64,000 nucleotides of DNA. It comes from Candidatus Binatia bacterium. Its GTDB lineage: Bacteria; Desulfobacterota; Binatia; UBA12015. The notes below the pieces were generated by a model. It did no database searches, was not told the origin of the DNA, and saw only the letters and a list, made by a program, of their open reading frames with translations. Below are positions 47,080 through 55,122 of the stretch, piece by piece. The translations under genes were made by a program, and so were the position numbers. Each line of letters opens with the position of its first letter. Position 1 is the stretch's first letter. The stretch lies in contig JAQWJE010000053.1 in the NCBI GenBank assembly GCA_029248525.1, positions 1-64,000 of the forward strand, given 5' to 3'.

Positions 47080-48240
47080 ATGATGGTTCAGGAGGAAATC
47101 CCGGCGGCGCTGCGGCCCGAGACAGAGGCAGCGCTTGCCTGGTTCAACAAGACGCAAAGGTCTCCCTACTCGGTGACCGGTATTGTGGACCCCGAAGTCC
47201 CCCTGAACGCTGGAGCGACCCGCCTGCTTCATCTGGTTTTGTGCAGCGGGACAAGCTGCGAGCAGCGCACCTTCCGTGTGACGAGGAGCGACAATGGCTT
47301 CGCGGTCGAGTCTGCCGAATCCGAGGCATTTGCACCGGCGGATGGGAAGGTGATTGCGGAACTCGATCCGCCTCCGGGGCCGCGCCGCGCCTGGCTGGAC
47401 CGCGCATTGGGCGAGCAGGCATTCGTTCTTTTACTATTCTATCGAGGTTTTTGGTGACCACCGTGTCGCGCCGAGTTGCGGGGCTATATGAATGCTGGTG
47501 TGGCGGATCGAGTGCGGGCCGCCGGAGGTGCGATCTACGCGATCTCGAGCGAGCCACAGTCGTTGGCGAATCGAGCGCAGGAGGCGTGGGGGCTGGACTT
47601 CGAAACTCTTGGTGATCCACACCACGAGATTGTCAAACAGTGCCGCGCCAACGATTGGCTCGACCTCCTGGTGAATGAGCGCCTCGGGTTCCTCCAGGCG
47701 AGTCTCGGTGAGGGACTGGACTGGGAGCCGACTCACCCCAAGGGATATCTGCAGCCTGGCGTGCTTGCTCTGCGTGGGGATGGTCGCGTCCTCTATCGGT
47801 GGAGGGGGGTGCCGACGCGTTCCAATATGGGCGGCGCGATGGGGCGGCCGACGCCCGAGCACGTGTGGTCGAGTATCGAAGCTGTGTTGGGAGCGCCCGT
47901 CCGAGATCGAGACGCAGAGCTTGATAAGGCGCCTCCGCTGGACGGCAAGGGCGTGCCCTGGCCAATATTCGTCTCTCTGCTGCTCGCCAACGGCTGGTTT
48001 CTTCGTGGACGCGGTTTCGACTCGGTCCAGCAACTCAGGCGCGCGCCGCTCAAATTAGCCGGCTTCATCGCTCTTTGGACCGCGGCTTTTCTCTGGTTGC
48101 CCTTGATTCTCACAGGAACCGCTCTGGCTCTTTGGGTGGCCTATATCATTCCGAAGGTCCGCTGGTTGGGTGAAGAGTTTCAGGATGTGACTGGCGACCC
48201 GCAGCCTGCTGCTGCGCGAAGGTCTGATCGAGAAACTTGA
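47080..48240 (+). CDS. Selenoprotein: AhpC/TSA-like thioredoxin-fold protein with C-terminal membrane hairpin (in-frame UGA = Sec126)
   Basis: Read through the TGA at 47455-47457, one frame gives 386 residues from the ATG at 47080 (ATG at 47083 also possible). Residues 1-100 form a small beta-rich domain with CSGTSCEQ. Residues 105-295 are a peroxiredoxin-like domain: FVLLLFYRGFWUPPCRAEL carries Sec in place of the first Cys of the family FYRGxWCPxCR motif, then GGAIYAISSEPQSLA and YLQPGVLALRGDGRVLYRWRG. Residues 335-370 hold a hydrophobic segment (LWTAAFLWLPLILTGTALALW), so it is probably membrane-anchored. Peroxide or disulfide reduction is inferred. The 3' end overlaps the convergent hydrolase gene by 95 bp. 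No hairpin as good as at 32229 follows this UGA. Confidence 0.8.
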
Positions 48241-49315
48241 TCATGACGTTCAGCGCTTCGGGAGCATCGTGGTCGAAGCTCGAGCCCAGGAGCAGGCTGC
48301 TGCCGGAGTCCAGAAAGGCGTGATTCCGTCCCTCGTATTCCCAATAGACGGTCGGATGCCCGGCAGCCTCCAATTGACGACGATATTCCTGGACGGAGGC
48401 TGGCGTCACCAGCAGGTCTTCGCTGCCGGCGGTCAGCAATTGGGGCGGGAATGCTCGTTGGTGCCGCGCGGCGATATTGTAGAGGGGGGAGACGCCCTTG
48501 TACAATTCCGGGTGGGTAGCGGCATCGAAGCCGTCACCGAAAAGCCCACGCGGGCGCACCCCGGCCAATAGCCAGAATGGGTTCGTCCAACCCTCGTAGC
48601 CATCGAGGCTGGTGCGATACAAATCGAATCCGCCATAGCTCAGAATTGCCGCCTGAACTTCGATGCCACCGTCTGCCGCTATCTGATCGGCGGTGATCCC
48701 GGGGGGCAAGTAGGAGGGGTTGAAGGCCTTGGTGTCCTCGGAGTAGCCACGCGAATCGAGTTTGTCGCCCGAGTTCACGATCATGGCCGATAGATGTCCG
48801 CCAGCGCTGTCGCCTGTGACCGCCAATCGCGAGGGGTCGCCTCGGTAGCGAGAGATATTTGCTTGCGCCCAAAGAACGGCGCCGAAGGCATCTTCAACGA
48901 TCTGGTCCATCGTGACCGTATTTTCCTGATCAGCCAAAAGGCGATAGTTGACGTTGCAGACGACATAATCGGCATTGGTTGCGATATATGCGGCCGCCTG
49001 ATCCATGATCGAGTTGTCATTCAACAACCAACCCCCGCCGTGGAAGATCATCAATACGGGGTAGGCGGGCTGGTCCGAGGTGGGCGTGTAGATATCCATC
49101 GTCAGGGCAAAGCCGTCTGGTGCGGCCCATTGGATATCGCGAGCCACGGTGTACCGAGCGGGATTGTCATGGGCGATCAGGGGCGGTTTCGTGGCGCACG
49201 CCCCCAGTGCGATGCTCATGCTCAAGGAGAGCAGCAGCAGAATCCCATCCGAGAAGATTCCTGCCAGGGGCCTCCGCGCAGCCGAACTCTCCGCGCGCGG
49301 ACCTTCCGCGGACAA
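48146..49315 (-). CDS. Lipoprotein esterase, alpha/beta hydrolase fold-3
   Basis: About 389 residues from a TTG at 49315; the frame is open to 49495 and the true start is uncertain. The lipoprotein signal LLLSLSMSIALGAC fixes the exported nature. The HSL/BD-FAE-type features are IFHGGGWLLND (oxyanion HGGGW), LAVTGDSAGGHLSA (nucleophile), and the late GSEDLLVTP (acid) and GRNHAFLDSG (His). It would hydrolyse acyl or carboxylic esters outside the cytoplasm. It converges on the selenoprotein gene and may be expressed with the spermidine-synthase-like gene upstream. Confidence 0.8.
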   Translation of the reverse strand: MSAEGPRAESSAARRPLAGIFSDGILLLLSLSMSIALGACATKPPLIAHDNPARYTVARDIQWAAPDGFALTMDIYTPTSDQPAYPVLMIFHGGGWLLNDNSIMDQAAAYIATNADYVVCNVNYRLLADQENTVTMDQIVEDAFGAVLWAQANISRYRGDPSRLAVTGDSAGGHLSAMIVNSGDKLDSRGYSEDTKAFNPSYLPPGITADQIAADGGIEVQAAILSYGGFDLYRTSLDGYEGWTNPFWLLAGVRPRGLFGDGFDAATHPELYKGVSPLYNIAARHQRAFPPQLLTAGSEDLLVTPASVQEYRRQLEAAGHPTVYWEYEGRNHAFLDSGSSLLLGSSFDHDAPEALNVMIKFLDQTFAQQQAAGRQSHPETLHPTSGPSE

Positions 49316-49472
49316 CCTTTCGGCAGACCGCCCCGCTACAAATGGTATGCTCGGGCTGTGCCGCGAGTCCGTCGCGCAGATTCGACGCTCGGGTGCATGC
49401 TGATTTTCATGATTGGGTACCGACACCTGACCCGTATCGTCCTTTCTCGCGGCGCTGGCAAGAGATGCCGAA

Positions 49473-50168
49473 TCAGCTAGTCGTTTCCGGCCCAAGGGGG
49501 CTTACCAGCCAGATGGTATGACGGATGCCCTTTTTTCCATGCGCATGGACCGATCGCTCGACGATCCGGGCGCCGGTCCGCGCGACCCGCTCCGGGAAAA
49601 TTCGGTCGGAGGTCGCCGCCCAATACGCGATGACGCCGCCGGGTCGAAGGGCATCCGTCGTGGCGGAGATCCCCGCAGCGGAATAGAGCCAATCGTTTCC
49701 TCGTGAGGTCAGGCCCTCGGGGCCATTGTCAATGTCGAGAGCAATGACGTCGTACGCGGATATCTTTTTGCGGAGAAGGTCGGTGACGTCGCCTGCATGC
49801 AGAATCGTGCGCGGGTCGTCGAGAGGACGCCCGGATCGCTCGCCGAGCGGGCCCCGATTCCATTCGATAACCTGGGGCAGTAGCTCAGCGACGGTGATTC
49901 GAGCGCCTCGCCCGGCAGTGTCGAGGGCTGCCGCAAGAGTAAAGCCCATTCCAAGACCACCGATGAGAACCGATGCCTCCTGCGAGTTTTTGATCTCGTC
50001 GAAAGGCAGTCTGCCAAGGGCGTCTTCGGAACCATGCCGTCGGGTGCTCATGAGTTCCTCGCCGGAACCTGTGATACGAATCACGAAATCATCCTCGTTT
50101 TGATGAAGGCTCAAGGCGCGATCGGAATCGGGTAGTGGCGCGAGGCCCAGCTGGGTCCATTTCTGCAT
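49473..50168 (-). CDS. Spermidine synthase-like protein (SAM-fold)
   Basis: 231 residues. The core SVLIGGLGMGFTLAAAL, ITVAELLPQVIEWNRG and ISAYDVIALDIDNGPEGLT correspond to the nucleotide-binding and DxDN-like catalytic segments of spermine/spermidine synthase homologues (PF01564-like). True spermidine synthases have GGGDG and a longer N-terminal beta domain; here GGLGMG replaces it, so it is probably a methyltransferase-like relative of unknown substrate. Cytoplasmic. Confidence 0.8.
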   Translation of the reverse strand: MQKWTQLGLAPLPDSDRALSLHQNEDDFVIRITGSGEELMSTRRHGSEDALGRLPFDEIKNSQEASVLIGGLGMGFTLAAALDTAGRGARITVAELLPQVIEWNRGPLGERSGRPLDDPRTILHAGDVTDLLRKKISAYDVIALDIDNGPEGLTSRGNDWLYSAAGISATTDALRPGGVIAYWAATSDRIFPERVARTGARIVERSVHAHGKKGIRHTIWLVSPLGPETTS

Positions 50169-50369
50169 CGTTTACTGCGGTCAGGGATGTTCTTCCGGCC
50201 TGGCACACTCTCTAGCAGGGGTCTTCCGGATATCCGAGCCATCGCGATCACCCCCCTTGCTTGACCGGGCTTCGGTCGATCGCCACCGTAGAGTCATGAA
50301 TTTTTGCAGCATCGCTCTCTGCAAGCGGCGGAGGGACTCCAGGCGCGTCCGGGCTGCGAACTCCGAAGT

Positions 50370-51275
50370 GTGTTTGGCGACGCGATGGCTCTGATCCTTC
50401 TATGCCTGGCCGTGGGTTGGGTTCTGCGAAGCGTCGGCATTCTATCTGAGCAGCGGACCCAAAAGGCTCTTTCGTGGGTGATCTACGTTGCATTGCCCGC
50501 CATGGCCTTGTTGCATATCCATGGTATCGAATTCACGGGAGAATGGCTGTTAGCCGCCGCGATGCCCTGGGTCAGCGTGGCGCTGGCCTGGTTGCTCTTT
50601 CGCTCGAGGGCATCGCGATATGGTTGGAGCCGCGAAAAGGTCGGGGCTTTGGTGCTGGTTTCGGGGTGGGGCAATACATCCTTTATCGGGATTCCGATGG
50701 TGATTACGTACTTCGGGATCGAATGGATCAGTCTGGTTCTGGTCATTGACTCGTTGGGTTCGTATCTGGCTCTGTCCACGGCCGGTATTTTTCTCGCGTC
50801 GCGTTATAGCAGCAGCGAGTTGGGAGCTGGCGATATGATGAAGCGCATCTTCGGGTTTCCACCGCTCCTCGCGCTGTTGGTGGCGCTGGCCTGCAATGGC
50901 CTTCCGCGGCCGGAATGGATCGAGCAGGTCTTGCAGCCGATTGCGGCTACCTTGACGCCGGTTGCCATGATTGGCGTTGGCGCGACCTTGCAGTGGGGGG
51001 CGATCTTCGAGCATCGTCAGGCGATTGCCTCAGGTCTGGCTTACCGACTGGCGGTAGCACCAGCGATTACCCTGTTGATCTACAAGTTGGCAGGGTTTTC
51101 GATCGATGGAGTTTCGGCGATCGCCATTTTCGAAACAGCAATGCCACCGATGGTTGCATCCTCTGTCGTCGCGATCCGCTACGGATTGATGCCGCCGCTG
51201 GTGGCGGGGATGATCGGTGTCGGCATTCCCTTGTCGATGGTGACTCTCGCTCTTTGGGCGCGAGTTTTGAGCTGA
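50370..51275 (+). CDS. AEC-family permease (auxin efflux carrier-like)
   Basis: About 301 residues from a GTG at 50370; an ATG at 50385 is possible. Ten predicted helices in two inverted halves, with GWVLRSVGILSEQRTQKALSW at the first helix and the cross-over motifs GWGNTSFIGIPMV and MPPMVASSVVAIRYG typical of bacterial AEC transporters. These export or import small organic acids. It is transcribed toward the acyltransferase gene; no substrate hint in context. Confidence 0.85.
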   Translation: MFGDAMALILLCLAVGWVLRSVGILSEQRTQKALSWVIYVALPAMALLHIHGIEFTGEWLLAAAMPWVSVALAWLLFRSRASRYGWSREKVGALVLVSGWGNTSFIGIPMVITYFGIEWISLVLVIDSLGSYLALSTAGIFLASRYSSSELGAGDMMKRIFGFPPLLALLVALACNGLPRPEWIEQVLQPIAATLTPVAMIGVGATLQWGAIFEHRQAIASGLAYRLAVAPAITLLIYKLAGFSIDGVSAIAIFETAMPPMVASSVVAIRYGLMPPLVAGMIGVGIPLSMVTLALWARVLS

Positions 51276-51285
51276 TGGCGGGGCT

Positions 51286-52197
51286 TCAGATTCTTTGCGG
51301 ATCCGCGGTTTTCTCCATGGCGAAAAACTGACCGAGTTGAAGATCCTTTTCCTGGTAGCGCTCCATGATCCAACTCTCGAGTTCTGTTTCGCTCTCCGGT
51401 AGTTGTTCGATCGGGTAGCGCTGCACATGAATATGCACCTTGCCGACGACTCCGCGGACCCATTGCCAAAGAGAGGGGACGCCGCCCTCGTACATGATCG
51501 TTGTGTCGTAAACCGCGTCGAGATGGTCGCGGAGTCCGATGACCGTAGCCACGAATCCTTTGGTCCGTGGCAGCATCAGATGCTCGAGTCTGGGCAGATC
51601 TCGGCTCTCGGCAAACTTCTGGCTTTGGGCAAGATTTTTTTTGCTGAGCCGACTGCCTTCGACAAACGATACGACCCACATCGAGATATTTTCGCGTTTG
51701 AATTTTCCGAAAGTTCGATTGAGAGAAGCTTTGTCCAGACCCCAATCTCGCGTCAGGAAGATGCAGTCCAGAAAAACCATACCCCAGCCGATTCCGGGTA
51801 TATATTTGATAATATTCTTTACGTACCATTTGAGATCGCCGAGCCGTCTGTTCTTGCGGGCGAGTCGAAAGAGAGCCGGAATGTCGGCAACCGAAAGGTG
51901 GTTGGCGGTCAGCAGTACGTTTTCGTCGGCGGGGAGGTCGTCGCCGGTGATCTCGATCTGGATGCCGCAGCCATCGGCTGCCCATATATCGCAGAGGGTC
52001 CACCACGTGTTTGCGATTTCTCGGTTGAGCTTGCGGACCAGTTGTCGGGAAACAGGCAAGAACACGAAGCTTGCGATTTGAAGGACGTTACAGATCATCA
52101 CCGACGCGAAGAGCAGGAGTGATGCGAGCAGTCCCTTGAGGCTGCCGGGCAGGGATGCCGGGAAGCGCGAGGGCTCGGGGAACGGTTTGAGGGACAT
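51286..52197 (-). CDS. Lysophospholipid acyltransferase-like protein (LPLAT superfamily)
   Basis: 303 residues with an N-terminal hydrophobic segment (SLLLFASVMICNVLQIASFVF). Motif I is TANHLSVADIPAL (HX4D) near 98, FVEGSRLSKK near 178 is a variant of the EGTR glycerol-phosphate-binding motif, and LMLPRTKGF follows. The arrangement is that of the YihG/LCLAT-type branch rather than classical PlsC. It would acylate a lysophospholipid at the inner membrane. It converges with the AEC transporter (10 bp between stops). Confidence 0.85.
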   Translation of the reverse strand: MSLKPFPEPSRFPASLPGSLKGLLASLLLFASVMICNVLQIASFVFLPVSRQLVRKLNREIANTWWTLCDIWAADGCGIQIEITGDDLPADENVLLTANHLSVADIPALFRLARKNRRLGDLKWYVKNIIKYIPGIGWGMVFLDCIFLTRDWGLDKASLNRTFGKFKRENISMWVVSFVEGSRLSKKNLAQSQKFAESRDLPRLEHLMLPRTKGFVATVIGLRDHLDAVYDTTIMYEGGVPSLWQWVRGVVGKVHIHVQRYPIEQLPESETELESWIMERYQEKDLQLGQFFAMEKTADPQRI

Positions 52198-52426
52198 TGG
52201 CCTCGAGTTTAGCGAAATTTCCGGCCGGAAGTCAGCAATGGGACATTAGAAATCTGAGTAGGCATCGACTTTTCCGTCCAGCGAGTGGCAAGATTGGGGT
52301 TTCGACGTATTTTCGGGATCGCGATGCTCCGGATCTAGAGATGATCTGCGAGAGGCGCAAGCTCGCCCACGTTGGATTCTCAGGGTTGTTTCCTCTCGCT
52401 GCGGTCTCGGAACAAAACGCAGCTTC

Positions 52427-53101
52427 TCAAATCGGTTTGCCACCCGTGGGCGTGGTGACCTTGTACACTTTCGAGTTGATGCAGGCATCGCCATCGCCTT
52501 CGTCGAACTCTTTTTTGGCGCGCTCGACAATTGCCAAAGCCTCCTCGGCATCGGTCGCGGTTACGATATTGTCCAGATCCTCAGGTGAGAGAAAGCCTCG
52601 TTGGACAACGGTTCCCTGAAGCCATTGGAGAATTTCACTCCACATGGGGTCGAGCAAGATGATCGGAATCGGACAGATATGTTTCACCTGAGTCAGCTGC
52701 AGGGTGTAGAAAAGCTCGAGAGCCGTGCCGATGCCGCCCGCCGTGATGATCACCGCGTTCGAGAGCGCCATGAAGTGGTCGAGGCGGTTCCCGAAGCGCT
52801 GGAAGTGCCGCTCCATATCGAGGAAGTCGTTGTGCTCGGTTTCGAAGGGCAGACGCACGGTGAGGCCGATGGAGTTCGTGCCGGAGGCGGCCCTGTCGTG
52901 GCCCTTGTTTGCGGCTTCCATCTGGCCTGGCCCGCCGCCCGTGACAACGCTGATCTCGCGTTTGCCCAGCTGGTAGGCCAACTCCTCGACCAGTTGATAG
53001 TCGGCATCGCCGGGGGTGGTTCTGGCGGATCCGAAAATACTGACGCGAAAGACCTCGGGGTGTTCCAGCGCGTCTTCGACGGAACGAATGTTCTGGTTCA
53101 T
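52427..53101 (-). CDS. LOG-family (lysine decarboxylase-like) protein
   Basis: 224 residues from the ATG at 53101; long upstream in-frame sequence has no homology. Rossmann-type segments are FRVSIFGSARTTPGD, VVTGGGPGQMEAANKG, SIGLTVRLPFE and NAVIITAGGIGTALELFYTLQL. LOG phosphoribohydrolases that activate cytokinin nucleotides carry PGGxGTxxE; here the Pro is Ala (AGGIGTALE), while the Glu is kept. Some homologues are described only as nucleotide-5'-monophosphate glycosidases. It is divergent from the small membrane protein at 53252. Confidence 0.82.
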   Translation of the reverse strand: MNQNIRSVEDALEHPEVFRVSIFGSARTTPGDADYQLVEELAYQLGKREISVVTGGGPGQMEAANKGHDRAASGTNSIGLTVRLPFETEHNDFLDMERHFQRFGNRLDHFMALSNAVIITAGGIGTALELFYTLQLTQVKHICPIPIILLDPMWSEILQWLQGTVVQRGFLSPEDLDNIVTATDAEEALAIVERAKKEFDEGDGDACINSKVYKVTTPTGGKPI

Positions 53102-53251
53102 CCTCTTCTTGATACCCCAGAACTCTCTCGTTGCCGACCGTTCGCGACCTTTAACTCGTGGGCCCGCGAACTCTTGCCGATCACTTCTGCCGCTCGGCTG
53201 CCGTAGAGGCCTGTTGACCGCGGGCATCCCGCCGGGCACAGATAGGAAACA

Positions 53252-53536
53252 ATGCCCCAACCCGCTCTCGGAAAAAAGGAACAATGTGATTCCTGCCGCG
53301 GCCTTTCGACGAATCTGCGCTCGTTGCCACCACGATTGCGGACGGTATTGATCTTTTCGTTCGCCGCGGTGCACTTCGGTACGGTCGTGGGCCAGTCGAC
53401 TCTGGGTCGCCTTTGTATCGAGTGTCGTCGCCGGGCGTGGTTTTTCCTGCTGCCGATGGCGTGCTTTCTGGTGCTCGGGGCGTTGACAGCCCTGTTTTTG
53501 ACGACTCGTCAGATGCCGCTCTTCTTCAAGCTCTAG
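53252..53536 (+). CDS. Small membrane protein with two CxxC motifs
   Basis: 94 residues; AGGAAACA lies just before the ATG. It has CDSC near residue 12 and CIEC near 55, which could form a metal site on the cytoplasmic side, with two hydrophobic helices (TVLIFSFAAVHFGTV and FFLLPMACFLVLGALTALFL). No family is recognised. Divergent from the LOG gene with 150 bp between starts. Confidence 0.6.
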   Translation: MPQPALGKKEQCDSCRGLSTNLRSLPPRLRTVLIFSFAAVHFGTVVGQSTLGRLCIECRRRAWFFLLPMACFLVLGALTALFLTTRQMPLFFKL

Positions 53537-53806
53537 GTGCATTCCCTGCGCAGCTCAGACCTGCGAAGGTCGGCCTCACCGCCTCCCGATCAGCCGCGTT
53601 TTGAGTCCTGGCTGACGAATCTTCGCGCGTTTCCCGTAAACCCCAATTTTTGGGCTGGTTTTGCGATTCCAACAACAGTATCCAACAAGCCTGTGAAGTC
53701 GCTTGCCGAGCTTCTCACGATACCATGACAGAGTAGGATGGGCGGTCCCTCAGGCCCCCGAGCGAATCCGGATGCATGCCCGAGATCTGGATGGAGATGA
53801 TTGAAG

Positions 53807-55075
53807 ATGGCCCGAAGCAAAGCTGAATTGAATGACTTTATTTCCTCGCAACGCGCACAGACGTGTTTCGAAGGCCTTCCCCTGGCGGGGAAGCGGGTGC
53901 TCGATATGTCCACCGTAATGGCCGCGCCCTATGCCGCCGCGATGCTTGGGGATGCCGGCGCGGACGTGATCAAGATCGAGAACCCACGCGTGGCCGACGC
54001 GCTTCGGACGTGGGGCACGCTCAAGGAACTTGGTATCGAACCCTACCATTCGGTCGTCGGGCGCAATAAATTTCCTGTCACCATCAACCTCAAGGCAGAG
54101 GAAGGAAAAGAGATCTTCATCGAGCTGGTCAAGCAATCCGACGTCTTGATCGAGAACACGCGCTTGGGCGCGATGGATCGCTTGGGGCTTTCGCACGAGT
54201 CCTTGATGGAGATCAATCCGGGACTGATCGTCGGCAAAGTCTCCGGTTACGGGATGACAGGGCCGAAAGCGGAGCAACCCGGCTTCGGGACTTTGGCTGA
54301 GGCGTATAGCGGGTTTTCCTATTTGAACGGAAGTCTGGAACGCGGCCCCTTGAGCCCGCCGATGGCGCTCGCGGACCTGACCACGGGGATTCATCTGGCC
54401 TACGCGATCAGCCTCGCTTTCATCCAGCAGGAGCGTGGCGTTCGGGGCGGCCAATTGATTGATATCTCGCTCTATGAGCCACTCTTCGGATACCTGGGCG
54501 GGGAGTTCGTAAGCTACAAGCTCACCGGGAACAACCCCGAGCCTATTGGCAACGAGTTGCGCGCCGCGGCACCAAGGAGCGTCTACCGCACCAAGGATGA
54601 TCGTTGGATTGCGCTTTCGTGTTCGGCACAGAAGCCCTGGGAGAATTTGGCGATTCTGATGGAGCGGGAAGAATTGATCGAGGATCCTCGTTTTCTCACC
54701 AACACAGATCGCATCAAGTCGGAGCATCGGGTGGCGCTGAACGAGATCATTCAGGAATGGCATTCGACCCGCACGGAAGCCGAGGCGCTCGAACTTTTCC
54801 GTACCAAGGGAATTACCGCGGGTCCGATCTTGACGATGGCCTGTATCGATGAGGATGAGCACTGTCGGGAACGAGGCTCTTTTCGGGTGATCGAGGACCC
54901 TTCGACCGGGATTGAACTCGAGATGCCGGACGTGCCCTATCGGCTGATGGGGCAGCCCGTGAAGATTCGCTTCCCGGGGCTCCCGCAGGCTTCGGCCAAC
55001 GAAGTCGTCTACGGCGAGCTGCTCGGATACGCGGCGTCGAAAGTGGAAGAATTGCGCGAGAAGGGCGCGATCTAG
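53807..55075 (+). CDS. CaiB/BaiF (family III) CoA-transferase
   Basis: 422 residues from the ATG at 53807. It has GKRVLDMSTVMAAPYAAAML and GADVIKIENPRVADALR at the CoA-binding N-terminal Rossmann-like fold, the family SGYGMTGP, and the catalytic Asp in PPMALADLTTGIHLAYAI near residue 190, then QLIDISLYEPLF. It moves CoA between carboxylic acids through a covalent aspartyl-CoA intermediate. The aldehyde dehydrogenase gene follows after 47 bp, with inverted repeats in the gap. Together they could make and use an acyl-CoA from an aldehyde or acid (inference). Confidence 0.92.
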   Translation: MARSKAELNDFISSQRAQTCFEGLPLAGKRVLDMSTVMAAPYAAAMLGDAGADVIKIENPRVADALRTWGTLKELGIEPYHSVVGRNKFPVTINLKAEEGKEIFIELVKQSDVLIENTRLGAMDRLGLSHESLMEINPGLIVGKVSGYGMTGPKAEQPGFGTLAEAYSGFSYLNGSLERGPLSPPMALADLTTGIHLAYAISLAFIQQERGVRGGQLIDISLYEPLFGYLGGEFVSYKLTGNNPEPIGNELRAAAPRSVYRTKDDRWIALSCSAQKPWENLAILMEREELIEDPRFLTNTDRIKSEHRVALNEIIQEWHSTRTEAEALELFRTKGITAGPILTMACIDEDEHCRERGSFRVIEDPSTGIELEMPDVPYRLMGQPVKIRFPGLPQASANEVVYGELLGYAASKVEELREKGAI

Positions 55076-55122
55076 TCGCCCTGGCGACTAGTGATAATGC
55101 CGCTGCAGCGGCCTTTTAAAGG
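55072..55122. repeat. Cluster of short palindromes between CoA-transferase and aldehyde dehydrogenase genes
   Basis: Three perfect inverted repeats are packed between the two genes: CTAGTCGCC-CT-GGCGACTAG (55072-55091), which includes the TAG stop codon; the 14-bp palindrome GCCGCTGCAGCGGC (55099-55112); and CCTTTTAAAGG (55112-55122), whose AAAGG is the ribosome-binding site of the next gene. They could be an attenuator, a transcript-processing site or a regulator operator. No T-run follows the first hairpin. Confidence 0.5.
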
